Notes: generated from the letters alone by a model not told the origin. Numbered from the stretch's first letter, positions 1 through 11,131 are shown. The stretch is 52,789 nt of DNA from Mycoplasmopsis felifaucium ATCC 43428 (GCF_000687775.1 NZ_JHXS01000004.1:1-52789); one strand, 5' to 3'. A program made the numbers and translations.

Positions 1-2
1 TA

Positions 3-155
3 GGTTATTTATCTGCTATTGATGTTTACACAAAACTTAGTCAAGAAAACCCGTGAAATGAAATACCAGAAAATGAAAATTTATACGGATGACAAAAACG
101 AGGACACGCAAGCAACGCTAATAGAAACAAATTTTTTAAAAAGCTAATAGATTAA
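3..155 (+). CDS. C-terminal fragment of an unidentified protein (5' end outside window)
   Basis: An open frame runs from the left edge to TAA at 153-155 and gives a 50-residue tail beginning GYLSAIDVYTKLSQENPWNE and ending KKLID. Two TGA codons are read as Trp, and the other two frames look unnatural, so this is probably the end of a real + strand gene. The tail is hydrophilic, with no membrane segment and a basic end. I do not recognise the family; most of the protein lies outside the window. It converges on the minus-strand DJ-1/PfpI gene and shares a terminator region with it. Confidence 0.6.
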
Positions 156-214
156 TTATAAAAATTGAGATGTCTATCTTGATTTTTTATTATTTAAGTT
201 TTTTAAAATATATA

Positions 215-298
215 AAAAAGATATACCTTGTAAATAAGATATATCTTTATTTTGATTGTAGCTTTTGAAATTACAATCTGGGAGCTGGTTTCCCAGCT
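215..298. terminator. Bidirectional terminator region between convergent genes
   Basis: Three hairpins lie in a row. One is AAAGATATA paired with TATATCTTT (about 216-249), with T-runs on both strands. The second is GATTGTA paired with TACAATC (about 254-278). The third is AGCTGG-TTTC-CCAGCT (283-298), followed on the + strand by TTTTATTTTT. The first suits the minus-strand gene ending at 300; the last suits read-through from the + strand gene ending at 155. Confidence 0.6.
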
Positions 299-299
299 T

Positions 300-845
300 T
301 TATTTTTCGTGATTTCCGTATACATCGTTTTTTATTTGTTCATATAATTTGTTTCCAAAAACCACTTTTATAATTAGCAACCCTAACGTTAAAGCAGCAG
401 CTGGGCATTTACCTGTGATAATTTTTTTGTCTGCACAAGCATAGGCAACTCTTCTGTTTTTGCCTGCTAATAAATTTTCAATTGGATATGATACATAGGT
501 GTTTTCGTCAGTTATAATGTCATTTTCATATAGTACATTTGGTGCATCACATATAGCAAAAATGTATTTATTGTTTGTTTTAAATTCTCTAATTACATTT
601 AAAGCTTCTTCATCTTTTCTTAAAAAGTTAGCTCCTTTACCGCCTGGGATGAAAATTGCATCAAAATCATTAAGTTTAAACTTATTAACCATTTTTAAAG
701 ATACAATGCCGTGTTGTCCGGTAGCTTCTTTAACTTCAGGATTATAAAAAGTAATATTTACATCTTTAGTTCTGTTTAACACACTTAAAACATCAACCAA
801 TTCCATATCATTAAATTCTGAGTGGACTAACACTAATAAATTCAT
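300..845 (-). CDS. DJ-1/PfpI family protein (class I glutamine amidotransferase fold)
   Basis: 181 residues, the usual size of a single-domain DJ-1/PfpI protein. Visible marks are an acidic residue near the N-terminus (Glu15 in SEFNDMELVD), the IPGG turn at about 66-69, and the nucleophile-elbow cysteine, Cys99, in FAICDAP. Family members include protein deglycases, chaperones and cysteine peptidases; the sequence does not say which activity applies. No signal peptide, so cytosolic. The start is supported by AAAGGAG just upstream. A TATAAT -10 lies inside the loop of the terminator hairpin at 861-890, so the gene probably has its own promoter although it follows the membrane protein gene by only 26 nt. 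Family assignment is firm; substrate is unknown. Confidence 0.85.
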   Translation of the reverse strand: MNLLVLVHSEFNDMELVDVLSVLNRTKDVNITFYNPEVKEATGQHGIVSLKMVNKFKLNDFDAIFIPGGKGANFLRKDEEALNVIREFKTNNKYIFAICDAPNVLYENDIITDENTYVSYPIENLLAGKNRRVAYACADKKIITGKCPAAALTLGLLIIKVVFGNKLYEQIKNDVYGNHEK

Positions 846-860
846 AAATCTCCTTTATAC

Positions 861-890
861 AAAAAGCAGCATTATACTGCGGAAGCTGCT
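861..890 (-). terminator. Hairpin terminator with an embedded -10 box
   Basis: On the minus strand AGCAGC (890-885) pairs with GCTGCT (870-865) and is followed by TTTTT. It overlaps the last codons and stop of the upstream membrane-protein gene. The loop contains TATAAT (plus 871-876), correctly placed to start transcription of the DJ-1/PfpI gene, so terminator and promoter seem to be superimposed. Confidence 0.55.
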
Positions 891-1777
891 TTCTTTCTTC
901 TTAAAACTCCTCTTCAAATTGCTACAATCATTAATGCAAGTGGAAGAAGTATTGTTAAGATAACAACAACAATGTAAATTCTAAATCACATTTTATTGCG
1001 ATCTTTTTTAGCTTTTTCAATTGCTTCGTGAATTTCTACGGATTTTTCACCAAGAAAATCACTAATATCTGCTAAACGTTTTTTATCAAATAATTTAATT
1101 ATTATATAAGCACCAACTAATGAAGCCATAATAATAACACTTATAATGCAAAAAAGTTGTGTATTACCGAATGCTTGATCTAATCATACTCTTCATTCAA
1201 GATTAATATGGAAGACACCATTAGGTTTTCCTGCTTCTCATGCACCTGTTTTATATAGCCCAAAGATAATTAAGGTTAATAATCCTAAGTATGTTAATAT
1301 GAAAATTAATCCTCATAATAAATTGATATCTTTAAGTACTATTCTTTTATAAACAATATGGAAGGTTGTACTTGATGTATAGTCTCCAGTAGACATTGCG
1401 TCGCGATATTTCTGAACTGTATGCGTTCATTGTACATTTTCTATTGCATTTTTTGTGCCTGTTACCATAGCAAAAAATGCAATAGTTCCAAATAATATTA
1501 AGTATCCATAAAGTGGTTTTTGATCGCCTGTATTAAAGAATCAAACTTTAAAATAGGCTAATATGAAAAATACAATTGAAGAAATCATTATTGAAAATGC
1601 TATTGACATCAAGGAAATCTTAAGGATTTTCTCTGATCTAATTACGTTATAAATCCTTGGAGAAAATTGTTGTTTAGGATCTTGATGTATTTTTTTATTT
1701 GAACTAGAGATACCTAATTCTTGATTATTTTGAACAATTTCTATCGTTTTGTTATTTAAAATTGGCTTGTATTTCAT
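872..1777 (-). CDS. Hypothetical integral membrane protein, five predicted helices
   Basis: 301 residues once several TGA codons are read as Trp; stop TAA at 872-874. After a hydrophilic N-terminus of about 52 residues come five hydrophobic segments: ILKISLMSIAFSIMISSIVF, LYGYLILFGTIAFFAMV, LLWGLIFILTYLGLLTLII, LFCIISVIIMASLVGAYII and IYIVVVILTILLPLALMIV. A charged stretch with Lys and Glu (about 240-275) precedes the last helix, and the protein ends in RRKKAASAV. AAAGGGA lies before the ATG, and a -10 TATAAT on the minus strand is at 1798-1803. It may belong to the mollicute-specific MSC_0882-type membrane protein family, but I cannot confirm this. No enzyme or transport motif is visible. 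Confidence 0.7.
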
Positions 1778-1930
1778 ATTTCCCTTTGTTAATTAATATT
1801 ATATATAAGATCAGAACAATTCTCTTTATTATATTTTGCAAGTTAAAAGTTTTAGGACTGTGAAATAAATTTTCACACTGTAAAATAAAAATATTTTTTA
1901 GTTTTTTGAATAAAGCTTTATAATTAACGT

Positions 1931-2094
1931 GTTATGAAGAACATATTTACATGTACACAAATTATTATGAATAAGAACATTAAGTTTTACTTAATGCCAT
2001 TTTCGTCTTAATTTCCTGTGTTTATGTATTACTACAATATAGCTATAAAAGTAAAAAAATAATAGGTACAGGAACTAAGGTTTCTGTACTTTTT
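1931..2094 (+). ncRNA. Candidate small RNA or attenuated leader upstream of oppA
   Basis: A -10 box at 1919-1924 would start transcription near 1931. A perfect 7-bp hairpin (CATTAAG-TTTTA-CTTAATG) lies at 1978-1996, and the transcript would end at the terminator hairpin 2066-2094. It includes an ATG at 1934 opening a 25-codon frame (MKNIFTCTQIIMNKNIKFYL followed by MPFSS, stop 2009-2011). The peptide may be chance. No known RNA family was recognised; it does not look like SRP RNA, tmRNA or RNase P RNA. It is either a short independent RNA or an oppA leader with conditional termination. Confidence 0.35.
2066..2094 (+). terminator. Strong intrinsic terminator 94 nt before oppA
   Basis: GTACAGGAAC (2066-2075), loop TAAG, GTTTCTGTAC (2080-2089): ten pairs with one G-U, followed by TTTTT (2090-2094). 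No + strand protein gene ends just before it, so it must terminate a leader or small RNA. Confidence 0.7.
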
Positions 2095-2134
2095 AAAAAT
2101 TTCATAACAACGATAATATATTAAATTAAAAGAA

Positions 2135-2140
2135 TATAAT
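2135..2140 (+). promoter_or_regulatory. oppA -10 box
   Basis: TATAAT in a very A+T-rich context, 48 nt before the oppA ATG and downstream of the terminator hairpin. No convincing -35. An AGAAAGGA ribosome binding site follows at about 2176-2183. Confidence 0.5.
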
Positions 2141-2187
2141 TTTAGAAAACTAAATAAATAATGTAATTATTTATTAGAAAGGAAATT

Positions 2188-5046
2188 ATGAAAAGAAAAT
2201 TAAGTGTCCCTTTATTTGCTGCTTCTTTATCAGCAGTTCCACTGGCACTTACTGCTGTTGCATGTGGAAATACACAAAATAAAGCAGCTGATGCAGATAA
2301 AGATATTGTTTCGCAATTATTAGACGCAGACAATAAATGAACAGATAATGCAATTAAACCTACTGATGCTAGCGTATCAGATACTTTAGCTCAACGTGGT
2401 ATCTTTAAAATGTATATTTCTTCAGAACGTCAACCAATTGCATCATACTTTTTAGATAGATCTATTGGATATGGTGGATATACAGGAAGCTCAAGGGAAA
2501 ATGTTGCAAGTCCTTTAATTAGAACTGAAACAATGCTTCGTCCATATGTAATTGATTCAAATGGTTTAAAAATTGTTCGTCCATCAATTTGAAGATATAA
2601 ATTAGAATATGGTTCTAAAGTTGTTGTAACTACAAAAGATAATCAAGTTCATACTTTTGACAATGATGAATATGATGTTTATCCTGAAGCTGAAGGCACT
2701 GTTTCAGTTAATGGTAAAAATGTAGAATACTATTCAAGAATTCTTTACCAAGTTGGTTCAAATAACGCAAGAAGTATTAACTCAAAAGCTTTTGAAGATG
2801 TTTTAGCAAATGCTAAAAAACTTCAAATTGTTGTACGTCCAGGTCTTAAATGATTAACTCAAAGCGGCACAGAAACTAACTATGATGTAACTGCGGATGA
2901 CTACTATATTTCATGACTTAGAACAGCGTATTTATCAAGCGGTACACGTGCTGAAGCACTTGGAAAAGCTTGGGGATCACAAAGTTTAACTCATGAACAA
3001 ATTTTAGCTAAAGCTGCAAAATTAGATAGCGACGCTAACTCATTACTAGAAACTGGATCAAGATACTTTACTGAAGGTCAAGAATATCCAAACGAATATC
3101 TTTTCTCTTTATACAACATTAAATCAGAAGATTTCTATGAAAGAGATAAATTTATTACTCAAGTAGATGGTCAAGATGCTCTTACATTTAACGTAAGCAA
3201 TGAAAATGAACAAGCCTATTTTAAAGACTTATTCGCTCAAATCGCAAATGATCAAACCTTTTTAGCTGCACCAAGTAAATATATAGCTGAAAAAGCTAAA
3301 AACTTCACAATCAAACCATTCCAAGAAGGTAAAACAGCTGAATTACAATCATTATATGATACCGTTAAAGCTTTACCAGAAGATAACCCAATTGTTAAAG
3401 CGGGTATTTACTGATATGGAATTAACTATGAAGATACACTACTTTCAGGAAGATATTTATTCGGCGGATATGATTCAGGTTCACAAACTGAAAAATGAGT
3501 TAAAAATGAAAAATACTTTGATGCACAAAATACAAAAACTAAAGAATACCAACTAAAATACAAAAACCAAACTGACGATAACCAGTATAAATCAGTACTA
3601 TACAACGAATATTCACGTGGTTTAGTTTCAAGAATTAATCCAAATGACTTGAATGAAAAAGACAGATTGGAAGCTGGTAAAAATAGAAAAACTATTGGTG
3701 AATACTACACAAAATACTACAATACAAACAGCTCAGCATATACAATGATGCCTTTAATTCTTCCAAAAACATTTGAAATTCCTAAGGATTCAGGAGTTGA
3801 TTCATTTAACTTCAATGAAAACTACTCTAAATTAGTTTATGGTATGTCAAGACAAGAAATCATTGACGGATCTCAAAAAGGTGAAGACTTTTATACCAAA
3901 ATATTTGCTGGAAATGGTTTAGTATTTAGAACATTAGTAAATGCGGCAATTAACTGAGAACAAGTAGCTTCAACAGTTAGTGATGGTATGAGCAAAAGCT
4001 GAGTTAGTGGATATGCTCCTGATGCTTTAATTGGTGCTTCTGATTCTAAAGATTTAACTACAGTTGACAAATACCAAGAAATTTCTGGTTTATTCGCCTT
4101 AGATTCAAACCTAAACAGATTACAACTTAATGGTGGTGTTTCATCAATTACCCCCGCAATGAATGCAGAACTTATTACTGACTTGCAAGATGATGCATTA
4201 AGAATTAGATCATATGGCTATGATCAAATCAAAAAACAAATTACAGCTTTACTTGATAAATTTTATGCAGATAATAACATTCCAGAAACACAAAAAATTG
4301 AATGAGTAGTACCATTTAGATACATTAACTATAACCCAGTTACATATAAAGATTTATTTGAAAATGTTGTTCCGAACTTAGTTAGAAGTTTAGATGAAAA
4401 AGGTAGACTTGCTCCTTCATATCAAAAATACAATGAAGGTAAGGAATTATGAAAAAATGTTCAACAATTTTCATCTGTTCAATTAGCTGGTTGAGGTTAT
4501 GATGTTAACAGTATGGGTTCTGGTATTGATGGATTCTTAAATAGTGCACAGCTTAATATAATTTTAGGTGTAGTTGGAAATAGCGAAAAAATTGCACAAA
4601 AATTACAACCTGCTTTCCCCGAGCTTGTTAAATTGGCTAAAGAATATGCAAAATTTGCTCAAACATCAACTGATTTAACTGGCGGTGTGCCTGTTTCAAT
4701 GTTTAAAGACATAGACTTAAGAACGCTTTCAGCATTTAGAAAGAACTATGAACGTTACAAAGTAGATAATGGACAAGTTGTTACAACTCTTACACCTGTG
4801 CATGCAAGTTTATCAACTGCCACAACTAAATTTATCGTAGCTTATGCTTCAAAATTATCAACTGACGAAGTTATTAAATTAGCAAATGAAATTTCAAACT
4901 ATGTTGGACCACTTATTGACACTGAAAGAAGAATACCTAAAGACTTTACACTATCATTTGTTAACCCATATGTAAACTTCCCTTACTTTGGTGTTAATGC
5001 CTTATGATTTAGTGATATTTCTTATGCTAATGATTCTGTAAAATAG
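2188..5046 (+). CDS. oppA: Oligopeptide ABC importer, substrate-binding lipoprotein OppA
   Basis: 952 residues with many TGA-encoded Trp. The N-terminus MKRKLSVPLFAASLS is a Lys-rich signal peptide, and the lipobox LTAVAC puts the lipidated cysteine at Cys26, so the protein sits on the outer face of the membrane. It is far longer than the 500-600 residues of firmicute OppA, matching the P100-type OppA of the Mycoplasma hominis group, reported to combine peptide binding, adhesion and ecto-ATPase activity. Those extra activities are known only for relatives; I did not find an unambiguous Walker A motif here. First gene of oppABCDF, 12 nt before oppB. The assignment rests on lipoprotein character, length and operon position more than on visible SBP_bac_5 motifs. 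Confidence 0.85.
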
Positions 5047-5058
5047 AGTTTTTAGTAA

Positions 5059-6147
5059 ATGACTAGATATTTATTAAAGAGAATAGTTTTGGCTATTCTC
5101 ACTCTATTTATTATTTTAGTTTTTTCATATACATTAATCGTTAGCTTTATTGAAAACCCTTTTCAAATTCAGCTCCCTACTATAACAAATGTTAAGGACA
5201 GGGAAAGAATTTTACAGCTATCAAAAGAATATGATAGCGTTCCTATTTTCCAAAAAGTTATTACTTATTTTGGAAAATTCTTTAAAGGGGATTTCGGAGA
5301 AATATATTTCTTAAAAACAGATTACAAAAACATTCCTGACTTGTTCTTTAAGCCTTTAAAATGAAGTATTATGGTTTCGTTACCTTCATTCGTTTTTAGT
5401 TCAATTTTAGGAATCTCTTTAGGTGTTTTTGCAGGTTATAAACGGGGGACTATTTGAGATAGCATTATAAATATTTTTGTATTTATCTTTGTGGCTATTC
5501 CTTCGTTTATTATTGCTCCTTTCTTAATAAATTTATTTACAAAAGCAGGCTTTCCAAACAGCTTCGTTGCTCCAGGAGCAACTATTAGCAACGGAAAAGC
5601 AACAATTGTAGATTCATTCTATAGTTTAATTCCTGCTATTATCGTTGTTACATTAGGTTCTCTTGCTGTTTATACTTTATATTCAAGAAACCAAACTGTT
5701 ACCGTTTTAACAAGTAATTACATTTTGATTGCTAAAACTAAAGGTTTAAGCGGCACACAAATTTTCTTTAAATATGTTTTAAGAAACATTTCAATTCCTT
5801 TAATTGCATTAGTATTACCTTCTTATATTGGATTGCTTTCTGGAAGTATTGTAATAGAAAAATTTTGATCAATTCCAGGTACTTCAAGCATTATAGCTTC
5901 AGCATTCCCTAAAGGCGAAATTAATGTTGTTATGTTTAATATCTTCTTCTTTACAGCTTTATCATTATTTACTGAAATTATTGTAGATATTTCATTTACC
6001 ATTCTTGATCCTAGAATTGTTTATGAATCAGGCAGTGGTTTTGATTTAGTTAGATATATTAAAGCTTCACACGCTAGAAGAATGAAATTAAGAGAAATCT
6101 TTAAACAAAATAAAAATGTTGTTTTTGCACAACAAGCACAAGAATAG
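5059..6147 (+). CDS. oppB: Oligopeptide ABC importer permease OppB
   Basis: 362 residues. It begins with a membrane helix (LLKRIVLAILTLFIILVFSY) as in all OppB proteins, then an extracellular loop and about five further helices. The coupling (EAA) loop that contacts the ATPases is recognisable as LIAKTKGLSGTQIFFKYVLR, around residues 224-245. Pairs with OppC to form the transmembrane channel. Starts 12 nt after oppA, and a GGAGG for oppC overlaps its stop. The basic C-terminal tail (RRMKLREIFKQNK) is longer than usual. Trp codons are TGA at several places. Assignment is secure from motif and gene order. Confidence 0.93.
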
Positions 6148-6159
6148 GAGGTAGAAAAA

Positions 6160-7506
6160 ATGAATTACCAGATTAACCCTCAGTTATCTGCTGAAGAGTT
6201 TAATAAAAAATACAAAATAAATAAAGAATTCGCAGCTAAACTAGTTTTTTCAGAAAATTCTAAAAGTTCTAACTCCATAGCCGGAAAACCTAAAATTTTA
6301 GCTATTGAAATTCTTAAAAGATTTTTCTCAAACCCTGTTGTTTTAATTTCTACTATTGTATTTTTAGGAATTATTATTACAGCCATTGTAGTTAAATACA
6401 CCTCACCATATTTACCGGGCCATAGACTTGATGCTGAATGAAAAGCAAAAGGATACCAAATTACAGGTACATCTTTAAACAGTATTAAATCAATGCCTCC
6501 TTCATTTGCACCGATGAAAGAATTCACAGGAAGAAATAATGAAGTAATTGTAAATATAAATCGTTTTACAAGCAAAGATTACATCTTCTATGAATATCTT
6601 AAACCATATTTAATAGAAGGCAAAACTTACATTATTGACCCTGCAAGTGATTCTCAAAACCCAATTTACAAAGTTGATATTTATAAATATTGACAAGCAT
6701 CTGAAATTAACGCTTTTATGGCTAAATTAAGAAAAGAAACTTCTCATCCATTTAACTTAACTAAAGGTGAATTAGATGGATTCTACTTACAAGCTAAAGA
6801 TGCTCTTGATCAAGTTTCAATTACTACTGTATTTGGAACTACCGAAGAAGGTTATGACATCTGAACTACCGTTTGAGCAGGAACCTTAGAATCGTTATGA
6901 ATCGCATTAATTGTTGCTACTGTTGAAACAATCATTGGAGTATTCGTTGGTGCTATTTTAGGTTTCTATGCCGGAAAATGAATTGACACAGTATTCAGTA
7001 GATTAATTGAAATTTTCCAAGCACCTCCTTCAATTATTTGACTTTTAATGTTTGTTTCTATTTGAGGAACAAGTGCACCAGTTTTAATTGCTGGATTGCT
7101 GTTTGTAGGTTGAACATACCCAATTTCGTCAACTCGTTTATTTATTATTACTGTTAAAGATGAAGAATATATAACTGCTGCAAAAAGTATTGGTGCATCA
7201 CCAATGAGAAGAATTTTTGACCACGCTTTACCTGCTGTAGTTGGAAAAATTTCTCAAAGTTATGTGCGTAGAATTCCATCAGTAATTATTAGTATTGCTT
7301 CACTTGCTTTCCTTGGATTCTTCAATGATCCAAATTCATATAACCTAGGTAAGTTTATGCTAGATAATATTTCATTAGCATCAATTAACCCTTGAGTTAT
7401 GATCTTACCTGCAAGTATCCTATTATTTATATCAATTTCCTTACAATTCGTTGCATTAGGTTTACACGATGCTTTAGATCCTAAAGTAATTAAACTTAAA
7501 AAATAG
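6160..7506 (+). CDS. oppC: Oligopeptide ABC importer permease OppC
   Basis: 448 residues, longer than the roughly 300 of typical OppC. The N-terminus has about 60 cytosolic residues, then one helix (VLISTIVFLGIIITAIVV, about 63-80), then an external domain of roughly 160 residues not seen in enterobacterial OppC, before the remaining five helices. The coupling loop is ITAAKSIGASPMRRIFDHAL, around residue 340. Downstream of oppB by 12 nt behind GGAGG, upstream of oppD by 11 nt. The enlarged extracellular loop may dock the oversized OppA; that is inference. Confidence 0.92.
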
Positions 7507-7517
7507 AAAGAGTACTT

Positions 7518-8609
7518 ATGAGTATAAAAATTGACTTTTTAAAAACAGATACACTTAGTGAAAATCAATTGCTTAAAGTTCGTAATTTAACTGTTGATTT
7601 CCGCAATGGTAAGAACTCATTAATTAGAATTGTAAGAGGAATTGACTTAGATATTACAAATGGTCAAATTGTAGGTTTAGTAGGCGAATCTGGCAGCGGT
7701 AAATCAGTTACATCAAAAGCATTAATAAATGTAAATGAAGCTGCTTTAACGGCCTTTGATGAATTAATTGTTGACAACTTAGATCTTTCAAAAATTAAAA
7801 AACCAAAAACATGAGAAGCAATTAGAGGACATTACATAGGCTATATTCCTCAGGACCCTCTTACGAGCTTAAATCCAACTAGAACTATCGGGAACCAACT
7901 TCTTGACGCATTAAACTTAAATAAAGACTGAAAAGGAAAAAGCAAACGTGAAAAACGTGCTTACTTAATTGGCTTACTTGGTCAATTCGGCATTCATGAA
8001 CCTGAAGAAATTTTTGGTAGATATCCACATACGTTAAGTGGTGGTATGAAACAACGTGTGGTTATTACGATGGTTGTTGCTTTAAAACCAAAATTAATTA
8101 TTGCAGATGAACCAACTACTGCACTTGATCCAACTGTTCAAGCAAGTGTTTTAGCTTTATTTGAACAAATTAGACAAGATTTCAATATTTCAATTATTTT
8201 AATCTCTCATAACATTAGTGTTGTTGCTAAATTCTGTGATTATATCTATGTTATGTATGCAGGTAAAATTGTTGAAAGAGGCACTAGAAAAGACATTTTC
8301 ACCAATCCCGCACATCCTTATACTTGAGCATTAATTTCAGCTATACCTGAAAATGATGACGAACGTTTATATTCAATCCAAGGTACGCCTCCTGATATGG
8401 CTAACTTATCTTTAGGTGATCCGTTTGCACCTCGTAATGATTTTGCGATGGAGATTGACTTTGAAAAAGAACCACCTTTGATTCCGATTAATGATCATCA
8501 TGCAGCTGCTACATGATTATTACATCCTGATGCTCCGAAAGTTGAAAAACCAAAACAACTAGAAATTAGACTTAACCACTTTAGAAAGGTATTTAAAGAT
8601 GAAGAATAG
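7518..8609 (+). CDS. oppD: Oligopeptide ABC importer ATPase OppD
   Basis: 363 residues, one nucleotide-binding domain of ordinary size. Walker A GESGSGKS at 56-63, signature LSGGM at 173-177, Walker B aspartate and glutamate at 197-198 in IIADEPTTAL, switch histidine His231 in LISHN. The C-terminal region (AHPYTWALISAIPE and beyond) is the oligopeptide-transporter extension (oligo_HPY); the Cys cluster of Fe-S containing relatives is not evident. Its last 11 nt overlap the start of oppF, implying translational coupling and the expected 1:1 heterodimer. Confidence 0.94.
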
Positions 8610-11064
8610 TGATCGTGTTATTTTAGATATTCAAGGTCTTAAAAAATATTTTTTCAATAATGGTAGAGTAAATAAAGCTGTTGATGGTGTGTCATTTAAT
8701 GTTAAAGAAGGTGAAATTGTTGGTTTAATTGGTGAGTCAGGTAGTGGTAAAACTACAGTTGGTAAATCACTTTTAAGAATTTATGATGACTTTAATGGAT
8801 TTGTTACCTTAGAAGGTAAAATTATAAGCGGTAAGAAGATCAAAAGCAGAAGAAATAAATTCATGCGTAAAAATATTCAAATGATCTTCCAAGACCCACA
8901 CGCTTCATTAAATGGCCAAAAATCAATTTTCAACATCTTAAAAGAACCTTTAGTTGTTAATAACATTATTAAAAATAAAATTAATGATCTTTTTTCAGAC
9001 TGAAAAGATGTTAAATCTAACTTCAAATATACTTTTATAAGAAAAGCTAAAAAGTTAAAAATACAAAACCTTAGATCAATCAATGATTTAGCGAAAGATT
9101 TCTTCCCTAAATGAACAGATAATTTTACTGACTTTTCATTTGACTGAGTTAATAATTCAATTGAAGATAACTTTGTTTCATATTTTGCTTACTTAGAAGA
9201 AAAACAAAACATGGAAAGTAAGATTATCAACGACATGTATTCAAATACGGAAGAATTAACTAGTTTCTATTATCAAAAACAAGCTATGTTCCGTGATAGT
9301 AATCTTACAGATGATGAAAAGCAATTAATTGACGCAACTAAAAATTATGAAAAAACTAAAGCGTTATCTAAAATTTCAATTAATAAATATAATGCTTTAT
9401 TAAGAATTAAAGAGTTAGAAAAACAACTTAAAGAACTTCAAAATAAGTTTAATGATGATATAACTGCAACAAAAAGTGCATATACAAACTTCATCGGTGA
9501 AGCTAAGAATGATTACAAAATTGCAAATTATTCTAAAATGTTCACCTATGATCCCGAATTTTACTTTTTCAACTATAAAAAAGCCTTAATATTCAAAAAG
9601 AAACGTGAATATTTAAAACTTTGAAGAAAAGAGTTAAGATATCTTTCTGTTGAAGAACTTAAAAACTTAATTGCTAACTTAGAAAGATACAGTGAGTTAT
9701 TTTTCCAAGAGCATCTTGAACGTATACCGCTTATTAAAAGTGATTTTAGACAAGTAGCATCCTTTAGTATAGAGCAAAATTATAATTTTGACTACTCAAA
9801 ATATTTAATTATTAATGCTAATACATTAAGAGAATACGAAGAAGAAGTTTTACGTATCAAAAAAGAATTAAAAGACTGTAAAACAATCTTAAAAATCAAA
9901 GAAACACCTTCGGCTACTCTTGAAGATGTTAAAAAAGCTGAAGAAATTTATTTTAAAGCTAAAGAACATAAAGAATTTGAAGATAATAATTTTGCTGAAT
10001 CGATTAAAGCTGATATTCGCAAACTTGATAAAGATATTAATGATCAATCCTTCTTATATAAAAATCTTAAATCACAACAAACATATACAGACAAGCAATT
10101 TGCATTAATTAATAAACAATTCTTTGATAAATTACAAAGTGATTACAAAAAAGCTAAAGCCGCTTGCGACAAGAAAAATAAAAAAGAAGTTCAAGCATTA
10201 CAAGCCTTTGCAAAAAACATTTCAATTTACAGAAATAAAATTCAAAACAAATTAACTACTCTTAAATCATTTGAAATTGAAGTCAAATATTTGATTAAAG
10301 ACGTTCAAACAATTTACTTATTGTTAGGAATTAAAAAATCTAAAATTGATCTTGTTTCAAAATTAATGATTTCAAGATTATTAACTAAGTCAATAATTTA
10401 TAAAGCTCTTGAAGATGTTGGTTTATTAAAACAATTTGCATATCGTTATCCACACGAATTCTCAGGCGGTCAACGTCAAAGAATAGTTATCGCTAGAGCC
10501 TTAATTACAGAACCAAAAGTAATTGTTGCTGATGAACCTATTGCTTCATTAGATATTTCAATTCAAGCTCAAGTTGTTAACTTGCTTAAAGATTTATGTC
10601 AAAAGAAAAATATCGGAATGGTTTTTATTGCTCACGATTTGAGTATGATTGAGTACATAGCAGATAGAGTACAAATAATGCACCTTGGTAAAATTGTTGA
10701 ATCGGGTGATACTAAAGCCGTTTATGATAGACCAATGCATCCATATACAATTAACTTATTCAAAGCTATACCTAAGATATCTAATGCAAATGAAAAATTC
10801 CAAAATATCAATTTTGAATTAGACTACTTAAAAGAACAACAATATCCAAATGTTCCCAAAACTTATTTAGTTGAACATGAACACTTCTTGTTCGGCACAA
10901 AAGCTCAAGTTGAAAAATGAATTGCTCCTTTTAATTTAATAAATCCAAAGCTATATAGTTTTTTAAAATCAGACAATGATAATTCACAACTCCCTTATGA
11001 CGGTAAAAATCATAAATGTGAAGATGTAGAGTACACTTCAGTATATAATACAAATAATGAATAG
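8599..11064 (+). CDS. oppF: Oligopeptide ABC importer ATPase OppF with large coiled-coil insertion
   Basis: 821 residues against roughly 310-330 in most bacteria. The ATPase parts are intact: Walker A GESGSGKT at 45-52, Q-loop Gln98 in MIFQDPH, signature FSGGQRQR with SGGQ at 622-625, Walker B Asp645-Glu646, switch His679. About 460 residues (roughly 130-590) are inserted between the Q-loop and the signature, that is, in the helical subdomain facing the permease. The insert is rich in Lys, Glu, Asn and Leu with long heptad-like stretches ([19 protein letters not shown]), indicating coiled coil. The frame is unbroken apart from TGA-Trp codons, so it is not an artefact of two genes. Enlarged OppF is known in hominis-group mycoplasmas; the role of the insert is unknown. 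Followed by a terminator. Confidence 0.92.
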
Positions 11065-11090
11065 CCTAAAAAGGCTATTTTATTATGTTT
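11060..11090 (+). terminator. opp operon terminator
   Basis: AATAGCC (11060-11066), loop TAAAAA, GGCTATT (11073-11079), then TTATTATGTTTTT. It starts inside the oppF stop region. Confidence 0.75.
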
Positions 11091-11131
11091 TTAGTCAAAA
11101 ATATCAATAAAATTAACAATTAAATAAATGT

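Larger units (their letters stand above)
1778..2187. other. 410 bp intergenic region: divergent promoters and oppA leader
   Basis: Between the minus-strand membrane protein gene and oppA. It holds the -10 for the minus-strand gene (1798-1803), a + strand -10 TATAAT at 1919-1924, a 25-codon mini-ORF, a small hairpin, a strong terminator-like hairpin at 2066-2094 and a second -10 (2135-2140) next to oppA. The stretch is described as a candidate small RNA or attenuator in the next entries. Confidence 0.6.

Noticed and set aside
1931-2094. SRP RNA, tmRNA or RNase P RNA
   Set aside because: None of the invariant sequence blocks of these RNAs is present.
9920-10108. Separate small gene inside oppF
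   Set aside because: Out-of-frame; the oppF frame is continuous across the region.
8599-11064. oppF as two genes fused by an assembly error
   Set aside because: A single frame runs through, the ATPase motifs are divided between both ends, and neither half is complete by itself.
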